Assembly: GCA_903895855.1 (NCBI GenBank) | Contig: CAITVN010000238.1 | Span: 41,094-105,093 of the forward strand | Direction: 5' to 3' | DNA from: Oligoflexia bacterium | GTDB taxonomy: Bacteria; Bdellovibrionota; UBA1018 | DNA: 64,000 nt | Shown: in pieces, positions 32,838 through 41,566 of the stretch | Layout: each line of letters starts with the position of its first letter | Numbering within the stretch: position 1 is the first letter of the stretch | Made by a program: the position numbers and the translations under genes | Notes under the pieces: generated by a model | What the model was told of the DNA's origin: nothing | What the model saw: only the letters and a program-made list of their open reading frames with translations | Database searches by the model: none

Positions 32838-32871
32838 GATCGAGATTGATCAACACTGATCAATAACGATC
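32838..32871. repeat. Four GATC sites at exact 10-bp spacing
   Basis: GATC occurs at 32838, 32848, 32858 and 32868; the last three are in GATCAA. The spacing of one helical turn places them on one face of the DNA. The stretch lies between the end of a LysR gene and a convergent gene. It could bind a protein or be a chance expansion. Confidence 0.4.
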
Positions 32872-32988
32872 AATACACGACCGATTGATTGCGCTTATGG
32901 CGCCGAAGGTACTTTTGGTAACTCATTATCTGGTAACTAATAATCTAAACGGTACGACTAATCGAACCAAAAATCAGAGAGGCGCAGT

Positions 32989-33741
32989 CTATTTTGCTAA
33001 AGCAGCAATGGCCGCGTCTTGATCAAAAGTGAAAATTGCTGATCGCGCTTGCTCTGCATTTTGGGGATCAATCGCCATTCCTGAGAACGTGAAGGCCACT
33101 TTCTTAGCGTCGAAGGTGCCAAAAATATCCATGATCTGTTTGATTTCGGTGATAGTAGCAATTCGACCGGCGCCACGCTTCTTTGCGTCTGTGATGAATG
33201 AACTGAGTACTTCTTCTTTGTCGCTTGAAAACGTAGCCGCTTTCAGTGAGGTGATTAGGCCGTCAATGCTGGTGATGCTGCCGCTAATGACTTTTCCGCT
33301 GACGGTCACAAGAGAGTTAGCAGATTTCGGTAAATAGAGTCTGACTTCGGTGATGCAAAGGCCTTCGATCGAGGTGATCACGCCGTTGAATCTTGAAAGT
33401 TGGCACTGATAAGATCCTGACCCGCCGCCGAGTTGGGTTTTTCCATCAGCGGTTGATGTCACTGGCACTGAGTAAGAATCGACCGATGACTGACTATCAG
33501 ATGACACATCGATTTCAAATTTTGCTGAATCAGCAAAAACAGAGTCGAGAACTCTGATCATTTCTTTTTGTGCGCCAAGAATTTCAACAGCAATCGTACT
33601 GAGGTGAGCGGAGTCAAGCGAAGCGCTCACTGTTTTTGAGTAGACGTCAGCGGCCTGGGCGGTTTGAGCTGTCATGGCTGCAGTGACGAGTAATGATGCT
33701 AAAAACGATACTGATAAAATAGAAAAGCGAGTGGGTCTCAT
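32989..33741 (-). CDS. Exported protein of unknown function
   Basis: 250 residues. The signal ILSVSFLASLLVTAAMTAQTAQAAD is clear. The mature protein is Ser-, Thr- and Ala-rich, with a Cys pair (GSYQCQLSRF, EGLCITEVRLYLP). The recurring phrases ITSIEGL, ITSIDGL and TVSGKVISGSITSI suggest a repetitive beta structure. No family recognised. It is monocistronic, with about 250 bases of upstream sequence before the next gene. Likely periplasmic or surface exposed. Confidence 0.5.
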   Translation of the reverse strand: MRPTRFSILSVSFLASLLVTAAMTAQTAQAADVYSKTVSASLDSAHLSTIAVEILGAQKEMIRVLDSVFADSAKFEIDVSSDSQSSVDSYSVPVTSTADGKTQLGGGSGSYQCQLSRFNGVITSIEGLCITEVRLYLPKSANSLVTVSGKVISGSITSIDGLITSLKAATFSSDKEEVLSSFITDAKKRGAGRIATITEIKQIMDIFGTFDAKKVAFTFSGMAIDPQNAEQARSAIFTFDQDAAIAALAK

Positions 33742-33991
33742 GAAAGTGAATTCCTTCGGTGGGTTATGTGGTTAAGTCTCAATAACCCAAAACATAATTC
33801 AAAATGACTCACTGAGTCAATATAAACTAACAGGGCACCCTATTTTTCAATAATTGATATTTACTAGGCCGCTATCAGCTGGCTCGCACCCCGCTATGAG
33901 GCGCTAGATCTTTATTTAGCGTTGCCTTTTGCGGCCTTGCCGGGGCTATTACGCCCAGAACTGCCTTCGTTTGGTAAGCCGACCTTCTCAG

Positions 33992-34504
33992 TTATAGCCG
34001 CACGCCCATCATTTTTACGCGACAGATTTCGCCATTGGTGAGCGGTGACCGGTGTTGAATGACCGAAGCAACTGGTGAGGCCGAATCGCCTCGTTGCATT
34101 CCATCAAAAGAAGCCGCTGTCTTGGCACAAAATTTCGGGCTAGGTAACCAGGGCGAAATTGAAGAAGTGAAATTAACACCCTTGACGTCAGTCTTAACGG
34201 TAACTAAACACGTAAATTCAGTCATGCCGTTTTCGGTGAGCTCTTCTTTCACTTTTGAGGTGACTGAAAAAGCGTCTAGCCGCATGGTCTTTTTTTCTTC
34301 GACGGTCGCTTTTAATTTCAATTCAGCTTCTTTCGTCACGCGAAGGCACTGACGGTTAGCGATAAAGCGCGCCTCAGCGTTGGGCTGAGCCACGGTATTG
34401 CTGAAGGCTTCCCAAAGGTAGGTGTGCGACGCAAAGGCGATACAAGGCACTGAAAAAGCGCCCCAAAGCGCCAAAGTCGAAAACTTTCGAAATGGTTTTC
34501 TCAT
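33992..34504 (-). CDS. Exported protein of unknown function
   Basis: 170 residues with a signal peptide (KFSTLALWGAFSVPCIAFAS). The mature domain of 145 residues contains four Cys (RQCLRV, FTCLVTV, KFCAKT, GEICRV), which fits two disulphides in the periplasm. A charged middle segment (AELKLKATVEEKKTMRLDAFS) is probably a beta hairpin or helix. No family recognised. It is monocistronic. Confidence 0.5.
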   Translation of the reverse strand: MRKPFRKFSTLALWGAFSVPCIAFASHTYLWEAFSNTVAQPNAEARFIANRQCLRVTKEAELKLKATVEEKKTMRLDAFSVTSKVKEELTENGMTEFTCLVTVKTDVKGVNFTSSISPWLPSPKFCAKTAASFDGMQRGDSASPVASVIQHRSPLTNGEICRVKMMGVRL

Positions 34505-34613
34505 AATTTCCCCCGTCTAATCTAATACGGCGCAGTGGCGGGTTGGGTCAATTAATTAGCTCTTTGGCGGGTTATAGCTGGATTATTTAATAAACCTATT
34601 GAAATTCAAGAGC

Positions 34614-35693
34614 TTAGTTTGAGAGAGGTTTTCTCAGCCCTTGAGAAACGAGTGTCCACCCGGTTAGTTTGTACAAAAGTCGAGACCCCACGTTAGCATC
34701 CCACTCATCTAATTCACCAGGAGCTACCTCATTTAAATCAAATCCGATAATTTCTCGGCCAGATTTTGCGAGAAGTTCAACGACGTAGCAGGCTTGGTAG
34801 AATGAAAGGCCGCCAGGCACTGGAGTGCCGGTATTTGGGCAGTATTTTGGATCAAGGGCGTCGATGTCAAAAGAGATCCAAACCTTGTCGGTTAAGGGTT
34901 GAATCAGTTCGGCCGCAATCTTGGCCCAGGTTTCGCCTTTGATTTGACGTTCGGCTAACGAAATGTCGTAATAAGTGGTTACGCGTGATGAGAGCTCTCG
35001 GGTGTAGTTAAATTCGGCTTCGCAGAAATCTCGAATGCCAATTTGAACGAGTTTTTTTAACGATGAAACTTCTTCGAGCGCATTGTTCATGATTGATGCG
35101 TGTGAGTATTGAAAGCCTTCGAATGCCTTGCGGGTGTCTGAATGGGCATCGAAATGTAAAATGCTAAATTCGCCGAATTTTTCGGCTACTGCGTGAAAAG
35201 CTCCGAGCGGGGTCGAGTGGTCTCCGCCGATGAGTGCCGCGATTTTGTCGTCTTTGAGAATTTTCGCGGTTTCTTCTTTCACCCATTGGTTAAGATGGGC
35301 GCTCGCTCGATTGACCTCATTGAGATTTCGTTGAAGGGCCGGAGCCGCCGACAGATCGCCGCCAGCTCGAATGATGGGTTCAGCCACCAATCGAGTGCGG
35401 TGATTGAGGTTGATGATTTCGTTTGATTCATCAAGGCAATGCAAGCCCACTTCATAGGGCTTAGAAACCTGGCCATCGAAAAGATCGATTTGCCGGCTCG
35501 CCTCGACAATCGCTTTTGGGCCATTCGCAGTACCTGCGCGGTACGAAGTGGTGACATCCCAGGGTACGGGTAAATACACTAATTTTGCTTCTTCATAGGT
35601 GAAGGGCAATCCGAAAATTCCCGAGTCGTCTGAGGCTGCCGCGTTGGGGTCAAAATCAATTGGGTTTTTGTCGTTTGCCGAGAGAGTGGTCAT
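34614..35693 (-). CDS. Agmatinase/arginase family ureohydrolase
   Basis: 359 residues from the ATG at 35693. The manganese-binding motifs are present: LIGGDHSTPLGA, HFDAHSDTR and SFDIDALDP, the three signatures of the ureohydrolase superfamily. These enzymes hydrolyse guanidino compounds such as agmatine or arginine, or formiminoglutamate, releasing urea or formamide. An extra N-terminal extension of 30 residues and YSHASIMNNAL in place of the usual HGT(x)F point to a proclavaminate-amidinohydrolase- or agmatinase-like branch; the substrate cannot be fixed. It is divergent from the Cys-cluster gene at 35751. Confidence 0.85.
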   Translation of the reverse strand: MTTLSANDKNPIDFDPNAAASDDSGIFGLPFTYEEAKLVYLPVPWDVTTSYRAGTANGPKAIVEASRQIDLFDGQVSKPYEVGLHCLDESNEIINLNHRTRLVAEPIIRAGGDLSAAPALQRNLNEVNRASAHLNQWVKEETAKILKDDKIAALIGGDHSTPLGAFHAVAEKFGEFSILHFDAHSDTRKAFEGFQYSHASIMNNALEEVSSLKKLVQIGIRDFCEAEFNYTRELSSRVTTYYDISLAERQIKGETWAKIAAELIQPLTDKVWISFDIDALDPKYCPNTGTPVPGGLSFYQACYVVELLAKSGREIIGFDLNEVAPGELDEWDANVGSRLLYKLTGWTLVSQGLRKPLSN

Positions 35694-35750
35694 GAGGGTA
35701 CTTGACTTAAATGTGCCCAATGAGTCAAGAGCAATGGCGAGAGAGTGACC

Positions 35751-36161
35751 ATGAAATCTGAGCTAAAAAAAGCAGAGTCAAAGAACGTTGACTACCAAAA
35801 AAGTCAAAGACCCTCGACGTGGACCAAGTACCGCAAAGGGCTTTGCGATGACTGTTGGGCCGGATGTTGTACGTTGCCACTTGAGACAAGTGCAGTTGAT
35901 TTGATTCGTCTTGAACTCACCACCGAAGAAGAGTGCGCGGTATCACTCAAAGCGGTTGCAAAGAAGTTGAAAGCCCAGGGCATTGTTCGCGAGTTCAGTC
36001 AGAAGACCCAGATTTTTATGATAGAGCAACGCTTTGGCCGAGATTGTATTTTTCTGGGCAAAGATCGACTCTGCACGGTTTATGAAAAGCGACCCGAAGT
36101 GTGTCGACAGTTTCCGAAGATCGGGCCACGCCCTGGGTTTTGTCCGTACAATAAGAAATAG
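35751..36161 (+). CDS. YkgJ-type cysteine-cluster protein
   Basis: 136 residues from the ATG at 35751, 9 bases downstream of GAGAG. LCDDCWAGCCTLPLETS, then GRDCIFLGKDRLCTVYEKRPEVCRQFP and a final GFCPYNKK follow the CxxC ... CCxxx ... C..l ... C.iYe.RP..CR.fp pattern of the YkgJ/UPF0153 family, which binds zinc or an iron-sulphur cluster. The biological role of the family is unclear. It stands upstream of the haem operon but is separated from it by a 538-base non-coding stretch. Confidence 0.85.
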   Translation: MKSELKKAESKNVDYQKSQRPSTWTKYRKGLCDDCWAGCCTLPLETSAVDLIRLELTTEEECAVSLKAVAKKLKAQGIVREFSQKTQIFMIEQRFGRDCIFLGKDRLCTVYEKRPEVCRQFPKIGPRPGFCPYNKK

Positions 36162-36699
36162 TGAGCAGCGTAAATAGTTGCATAGAGAAAAATGCGCGCT
36201 GTGTGCGCCCCACCGGCGTGTGGGTTTGAGTGGGTCGTCGCCGCATTGGTGATGGGTAGAGTTTGATTGGCGATGGCGTGGTTGGGCTGGCTGGCGGTTG
36301 ACCAACTGTCGTTTTTCGGACGTTCGAGGCGTGACGCGGCCAACGTTCGGGGGGCAACGTCCGCCAGGGGACGTTGGGCAAAACGGCGAGGAGTGCGGGC
36401 GGTAGCCAGACACCACAATTGCTAGCACCCCTCGACAATCGCCAAACAGGGGGGATTGAGCCCTGACGGGGGGGCTAAGCGCCCCGACTATCGCTAGGCA
36501 CGTTACATCGGGGCGAGTAGGGTCGGTCGGGCTGGCCGCAGCGTTCGCTTGTAACCATATGTTTTTACGAGTTTTATATGAAAACCCCCAGTCCTAATTG
36601 TTAAGTTCATGCCCTCAAACTGGGTTTTTTCAAATCTTTGCCAATGATGACAAAACTGTGACAATTGATCAGATTTTGGGGCGTAGTATCAGAATCACG
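36162..36699. other. GC-rich, hairpin-rich region upstream of the haem operon
   Basis: No credible gene. Bases 36190-36540 are clearly more G-rich than their surroundings and contain several possible stems: CCAACGT/ACGTTGG around 36340-36378, and CGCCCCGA (36480-36487) with TCGGGGCG (36508-36515), a perfect 8-bp stem with a 20-base loop. G runs of six or seven occur at 36349, 36449 and 36468. After that the sequence turns AT-rich (TTTTACGAGTTTTATATG), where a promoter for hemA could lie. It may be a structured leader or small RNA, or a remnant of foreign DNA. Confidence 0.5.
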
Positions 36700-37683
36700 A
36701 TGAAGGCTGAGAATCTTTGTATCATACACTTCAAGAAATCTTCTCTCAAAGGGCTGCAGCCTCTTGCGCCTTCAATCAGTGGCGCGGTTGAAATCTTTAA
36801 AATTGAAACGTGTCAGCGAGCCATTTGGACTTTTCAAGATTCTGCTTTTGGAGCTCGTGAATTGTGCGCACTCGCTTTGAGTGCTGGCTACGATGTTTTC
36901 TTGGGTAAACAAGCTTACGAATTTTTACTACGTGTTTCGACTGGCTTAGAAAGTGAAATTAAGGGCGAAGCCGATATTTTCGGCCAAGTGAAACAAGCCT
37001 GGAAAGCTTTTTCTGAAACTTCAAATTCAGTTTTAGTCTGTGAACTTTGGTCGATCATGAAGAGTCTTTTTGAAGACACGAAAGACATTCGCGCTAGGTT
37101 TCTTCAAAATGCCGCGCAGGGTTCGTATGGTAGTCTTGTTCGAAAATGGCTGAAAACTAACGGTATTGAGCCGGGAGCAAAAGTCACCGTACTCGGAGCA
37201 GGTAAACTTTCGCGCTCGATTTTGCCGTGGTTAGCCGAATTTAATGTTCAGCTCTGGAACCGAAGCGAAAAAGGCATTGTCGAGCTTAAGACCTGCGACG
37301 AATCACGGCACTTCGGGCAAATCGAATTGTTTTGGGGCGAGTCACTTGACGTGAACGTGTCGAAAGACGCCGAAGTGGTGATCTACTGCATTCCGCCAGA
37401 TCGAGAACAAGACGCGAGACGCCTCAGGGTCATGAATTCTCAGGTGCCTGTGTTACATTTAGGCGGTACCGCCGAAGACCTCTCTCATTTTGATGCAGTT
37501 GCTAATCTCAAGACGCTTGATGCCTTTTTCAAGATGCAAACCGAATGCAATGAGCTTCGCGCAACGCAGCTAAAACGTGCGTATCACTCGTGTGCAGAAA
37601 AATCGATTCTTCGCGCCATGGGCGGCTCAGTTTCTTTGCCTCACGGGTGGGAAGATCTCGCACTTTTTTCTTCGGTAGGTTAA
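36700..37683 (+). CDS. hemA: Glutamyl-tRNA reductase (compact, diverged)
   Basis: 327 residues from the ATG at 36700, shorter than the usual 400-plus. The catalytic Cys is in IETCQRAIW, matching the (S/E)TCNR motif, and GLESEIKGEADIFGQVKQAW matches GL(D/E)SxxxGExQIxGQVKxA. A Rossmann segment (AKVTVLGAGKLSRSILPWL) follows. It reduces glutamyl-tRNA to glutamate-1-semialdehyde, the first step of the C5 route to haem. The C-terminal dimerisation region is shortened. First gene of the haem operon; 13 bases separate it from hemC. Confidence 0.85.
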   Translation: MKAENLCIIHFKKSSLKGLQPLAPSISGAVEIFKIETCQRAIWTFQDSAFGARELCALALSAGYDVFLGKQAYEFLLRVSTGLESEIKGEADIFGQVKQAWKAFSETSNSVLVCELWSIMKSLFEDTKDIRARFLQNAAQGSYGSLVRKWLKTNGIEPGAKVTVLGAGKLSRSILPWLAEFNVQLWNRSEKGIVELKTCDESRHFGQIELFWGESLDVNVSKDAEVVIYCIPPDREQDARRLRVMNSQVPVLHLGGTAEDLSHFDAVANLKTLDAFFKMQTECNELRATQLKRAYHSCAEKSILRAMGGSVSLPHGWEDLALFSSVG

Positions 37684-37696
37684 GAGTCTTCTTAAC

Positions 37697-39295
37697 GTGA
37701 ATACTCAAACAAATCAGATAAATCTAAAACTAGGTACTCGTCGATCGCTATTGGCTACAGCCCAAAGTCAGTGGGTGGCGCGCGAGATTGAAAGATTAAA
37801 CCCCGGCGTGAAAGTTGAACTCGTCGGCATTGATACTCGTGGCGACAAAGTGCTTGATGTGCCGCTCAGTTCGATCGAAGGCAAAGAGTTTTTCGTTGCA
37901 GAACTCGACGACGCGCTTCGGTCTCAGCGAGTTGATTTTACGGTTCACTCGATGAAAGACTTGAGTCTTGATCGCCCAAAAGAATTCGTGCTCGGCGCAA
38001 TTCCGAAACGTGAGCAGCCACACGATGTATTGGTCTACCGCCCAGGATTAGACAAAGATCTTGCCGACGGTAAGATTTCAACCGTTTTGATCGGCACCTC
38101 GTCACCACGTAGACTTGAGAATTTGCCGGCGTTTTTGCAAGAAGCAATTCCGTACGTGAAACAGAATTCAGTAAAGCTCGATTTGTCTTCGATTCGCGGC
38201 AATGTGAATACCCGCCTTTCGAAGCTTCACGAAACAGGCGAAAAAAGATTAGATGGAGTGGTGTTGGCGCTAGCGGGTTTAAATCGTCTTTGTTTAGATA
38301 AAGGTGGCGCTGCTGAACCCATTCGAAAGTTAATGGAAGGCACGCGCGTGATGGTGATTCCGCTGTCTGAGTCGCCGACGGCTCCGGCACAAGGGGCCCT
38401 CGCGATTGAGTGTTTGGCCCAGAACGAAAGTGTTCGAGAAGCCTTGTCGCGACTTCACGATTTAACCACCGAAGAGAATGTGGCGGCTGAGCGTTCGATT
38501 TTGGCTGAATGGGGTGGTGGTTGCCATCAAAAGTTAGGTGCCACACAGTTCATTCATTCTGAATTGGGCGAAATGATGTTCATCAAGGGTCGAACTCCAG
38601 AAGGTAAGAAGGTTGATAGTTTAGATTGGGTGCACCCCATGAAGCGTGCGCACGCCATCACGGTGAAAGCCTGGAATGGATTTGCCAACCGCACTGAGGC
38701 TAAGTCGGTTTGGCTCGGGCTCAACTCGAAAGAGTTGCCGGCGAAGCAGGCGATTTTTGTCGCCCACTCGAGAGCAGTGCTCGGTCTTGAAAAAGACCAT
38801 TCAATTGCGCAGAAATTATGTGATTCGAGAATTTGGACAGCCGGTGTTGATAGTTGGGCGAAGTTGGCAGAAAAGGGCGTTTGGGTTGAAGGTTGCGCTG
38901 AAGGCATGGGCCTAAGTTTTATCGCGCCACTTCTTCGATCTAGCCTGCTGCAATTGTCTGAACTTTCGTGGTCGGTGTTAACTCATGCCAAAGCCGCCGA
39001 AACGATCGATTCTGATTTTGATTCATTACCGGGTAAGACAAAGAAAATCGGTACCTACCGGCTCGATAGCGAGTCGACCATCGTTGTTGATGAAGCGTTA
39101 AAGGCTGCAGTTTCTTCGGCTACCCATGTTTACTGGTCAAGCCTTGCGCAGGCCAGAAGGCTTCAGAGTTTAGTGTCTAGCGAAACCGTGCAGTGTTGCG
39201 GACCAGGAAAAACCGCAGTCGGTCTAAGGCAAATGGGTGTCTCGCCTGTCGTGTTTCCGACTGCTAAAGTGTGGGAAGAATGGATCAAAGAATGA
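37697..39295 (+). CDS. hemC: Porphobilinogen deaminase fused to a HemD-like domain
   Basis: 532 residues, GTG start. Residues 1-310 are a standard HemC: LKLGTRRSLLATAQSQWV, VHSMKDL, SSPRRLENL and WGGGCHQKLGA, whose Cys holds the dipyrromethane cofactor. The C-terminal 190 residues begin AKQAIFVAHSRAVLG and end THVYWSSLAQARRLQSL ... CCGPGKTAVGLRQMGVSPVVFPTAKVWEEWI, which follows the course of uroporphyrinogen-III synthase (HemD). It would convert porphobilinogen to hydroxymethylbilane and then cyclise it. No separate hemD is in the cluster, which supports this. The HemD part is very diverged. Confidence 0.88.
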   Translation: MNTQTNQINLKLGTRRSLLATAQSQWVAREIERLNPGVKVELVGIDTRGDKVLDVPLSSIEGKEFFVAELDDALRSQRVDFTVHSMKDLSLDRPKEFVLGAIPKREQPHDVLVYRPGLDKDLADGKISTVLIGTSSPRRLENLPAFLQEAIPYVKQNSVKLDLSSIRGNVNTRLSKLHETGEKRLDGVVLALAGLNRLCLDKGGAAEPIRKLMEGTRVMVIPLSESPTAPAQGALAIECLAQNESVREALSRLHDLTTEENVAAERSILAEWGGGCHQKLGATQFIHSELGEMMFIKGRTPEGKKVDSLDWVHPMKRAHAITVKAWNGFANRTEAKSVWLGLNSKELPAKQAIFVAHSRAVLGLEKDHSIAQKLCDSRIWTAGVDSWAKLAEKGVWVEGCAEGMGLSFIAPLLRSSLLQLSELSWSVLTHAKAAETIDSDFDSLPGKTKKIGTYRLDSESTIVVDEALKAAVSSATHVYWSSLAQARRLQSLVSSETVQCCGPGKTAVGLRQMGVSPVVFPTAKVWEEWIKE

Positions 39296-40314
39296 GTCAA
39301 AGCGTGAATTGCTGCAATCAAGACTTAGGCGCTCTCGGGTATCGTCGACTTCGTCAAAGTAAAATCATTCGCGATAGCGTGAAGCAAGTGAGGCTTTCAA
39401 AGTCTCAGTTAATGCAGCCGCTTTTTGTGGTTGAAGGCATCGCTCAGAAAGAAGTCATTCCGGGGTTGACTGGCGTGTATCGCGACACGATGAAAACGAT
39501 TTTAACCCAAATCGAGTCAGACTTGAAGGCTGGCGTTAAACAGTTTTTATTGTTTGGAGTGCCGAAGGGTCGAAATAAAAATCCGAAGTCATTTGATTTT
39601 ACCGCTTCAGCGATTGCGGCCATTAAGAAAAAATTTGGAGATCGACTGTTCTTAGCTGTCGATGTTTGCTTGTGCTCTTCGACGCCACATGGCCATTGCG
39701 GCATCTTGAATGCTGAAGGCGACCATGTGTTGAATTCGCAAACGGTCGAAGCGTTATCGGCTGCTGCGTTGGCGTATGCCAAGGCAGGCGCTGATTGCGT
39801 GGCTCCTAGTGACATGATGGATGGCCGCATCGCCGCGATTCGAACCACTCTTGATGAAAACGGTTTTGATCGCACGCTTCTCATGAGCTACTCGGCGAAG
39901 TTTCATTCAAAGTTTTATGGACCTTTTCGAGTGGCGGCTGATTCGGCACCGAAGGGCGAATTGAAATTAAAAGACCGGGCGACTTATCAAATTGATCCTG
40001 CTAGGCCAAACGATGCGCTTTTGTGTTCTGAGCGCGATGATCTTGAGGGCGCTGACATTTTGATGGTGAAACCCGGAATGCCTTACCTAGATATTTTAGC
40101 TGACCTATCCAAGAAAATCTTAAAGCCTTGGGCTGTGTACGAAGTGAGTGGCGAATTTGCTGCAATCGAACTCATGGCTCAAAATGGACTCATTCAAAAA
40201 GAAGCTGCTCACGTAGAAGCGTGGACAGCTTTTGTTCGAGCAGGGGCATCAATCATTATCACCTATGGAGCACGTTATGCCGATGAATATTTCAAAGTCG
40301 CAGATTCTATTTGA
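39292..40314 (+). CDS. hemB: Delta-aminolevulinic acid dehydratase (porphobilinogen synthase)
   Basis: 340 residues from the ATG at 39292, overlapping the hemC stop as ATGA. DVCLCSSTPHGHCGI holds the zinc-binding Cys residues, SYSAKFHSKFYGPFR and MVKPGMPYLDIL the two active-site Lys. It condenses two molecules of 5-aminolevulinate to porphobilinogen. An ATG 12 bases further upstream is possible. Member of the haem operon; it precedes hemL, whose start lies inside its end, although hemL acts one step earlier. Confidence 0.95.
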   Translation: MSQSVNCCNQDLGALGYRRLRQSKIIRDSVKQVRLSKSQLMQPLFVVEGIAQKEVIPGLTGVYRDTMKTILTQIESDLKAGVKQFLLFGVPKGRNKNPKSFDFTASAIAAIKKKFGDRLFLAVDVCLCSSTPHGHCGILNAEGDHVLNSQTVEALSAAALAYAKAGADCVAPSDMMDGRIAAIRTTLDENGFDRTLLMSYSAKFHSKFYGPFRVAADSAPKGELKLKDRATYQIDPARPNDALLCSERDDLEGADILMVKPGMPYLDILADLSKKILKPWAVYEVSGEFAAIELMAQNGLIQKEAAHVEAWTAFVRAGASIIITYGARYADEYFKVADSI

Positions 40315-41566
40315 GCGGTCGAAAGCCCTGTCACCCGGTGGAGTTCACTCGCCCGTTAGAGCGTTTCGTGGCGTAGGTGGCACACCCCGCTTTATCGCTC
40401 GCGCGCAAGGTTCAAAGTTATTCGATGTCGATGGCAACTCTTATATCGATTTCTGTAACGCTTGGGGCCCGATGATTTTTGGCCATCAAGATGCAGAGAT
40501 TCGCGAAGAAGTTGAAAAAGCATTGAGCGACGGTTGGTCGTTAGGTACCGCTGAGCCCTACTCGCTTGCATTAGCTGAATTGGTTCATGAGTGTGTGCCG
40601 GCAGTTGAAAAAATTCGTTTTGTGAACTCAGGCACTGAAGCGGTCATGTCGGCGCTTCGTGTGGCTCGCGCAGCGACTGGGCGCAATCTGATTTTGAAAT
40701 TCGATGGTTGTTATCATGGCCACGTCGATTCGATGTTGGTACGCGCGGGTTCGGGGTTAGCAGAAATGGCCTCACCCGACAGCGCTGGAGTCTCGAAATC
40801 AGTAGCCAATGAGACCTTGGTTGCGCCACTTGACGACGATCAAGGTTACAAAGATATTTTTGCGAAACACGGCAGTCAAATTGCTGCTGTGATTTTAGAG
40901 CCGATTCCGGCGAATAACGGATTACTTTTGCAGAGAGAAAGCTGGATTCGCGAAGTCATGGCTGAAGCGAAACGCCACGGCAGCCTCGTCATTTTTGATG
41001 AAGTGATTACAGGATTTCGTGTTGGCCTGGGTGGCATGGCTGGCGCTTTAGGCGTTAGGCCTGACTTGCTCACTTACGGTAAAGTGATTGGTGGCGGGTT
41101 TCCGGTTGGCGCTTTTGGTGGAAGAAAAGACCTTCTCGATCTCGTGGCTCCGAGTGGACCTGTTTATCAGGCCGGAACCTTGAGTGCGAATCCGGTTGCG
41201 ATGAGAGCTGGACTTGCGATGGTAAAGAAGCTCAAGAGAACAAATCCTTATCAAGACCTCAGAACGAAGGCCGAAAATCTATCTCGTGCGTTAGAGAAAA
41301 AGGCAAGTACGAAGGGTGTTTCGCTAACTGTACAAAATGCGAGTTCGATGTTTTGGACAGTCTTTGGCGGCGAGAATTCGACTACCGTGAGAAACATTTC
41401 GAAAATTCCTGCCGCACATAAAGAAATTTATACGCACGGTTTTCATAAAATGCTCGACCGGGGGTTTTACATGGCCCCAAGTGCGTTCGAAGTGTCGTTT
41501 TTGTCAACCGCGCACACTCAAGCTGAGCTCGATTCGTTTGTTGAGGCGTTCGGCGAATCGCTATGA
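40277..41566 (+). CDS. hemL: Glutamate-1-semialdehyde 2,1-aminomutase
   Basis: 429 residues from the ATG at 40277, which has GGAG 6 bases upstream; an ATG at 40283 is the alternative. SPGGVHSPVRAF is the family start; FVNSGTEAVMSALRVARA, DGCYHGHVD and VIFDEVITGFRVG are PLP-enzyme motifs, and the PLP Lys is in LLTYGKVIGGGFPVGAFGG. It converts glutamate-1-semialdehyde to 5-aminolevulinate, completing the C5 route with HemA. The stop overlaps the histidine kinase start as ATGA. Confidence 0.95.
   Translation: MPMNISKSQILFERSKALSPGGVHSPVRAFRGVGGTPRFIARAQGSKLFDVDGNSYIDFCNAWGPMIFGHQDAEIREEVEKALSDGWSLGTAEPYSLALAELVHECVPAVEKIRFVNSGTEAVMSALRVARAATGRNLILKFDGCYHGHVDSMLVRAGSGLAEMASPDSAGVSKSVANETLVAPLDDDQGYKDIFAKHGSQIAAVILEPIPANNGLLLQRESWIREVMAEAKRHGSLVIFDEVITGFRVGLGGMAGALGVRPDLLTYGKVIGGGFPVGAFGGRKDLLDLVAPSGPVYQAGTLSANPVAMRAGLAMVKKLKRTNPYQDLRTKAENLSRALEKKASTKGVSLTVQNASSMFWTVFGGENSTTVRNISKIPAAHKEIYTHGFHKMLDRGFYMAPSAFEVSFLSTAHTQAELDSFVEAFGESL

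Noticed and set aside
35943..36438. Several overlapping minus-strand open frames in the GC-rich region upstream of hemA
   Set aside because: They exist because G-rich DNA has few stop codons; composition is Pro/Arg/Thr-rich without any family motif, they overlap one another in all frames, and the longest runs into the well-supported YkgJ-type gene.
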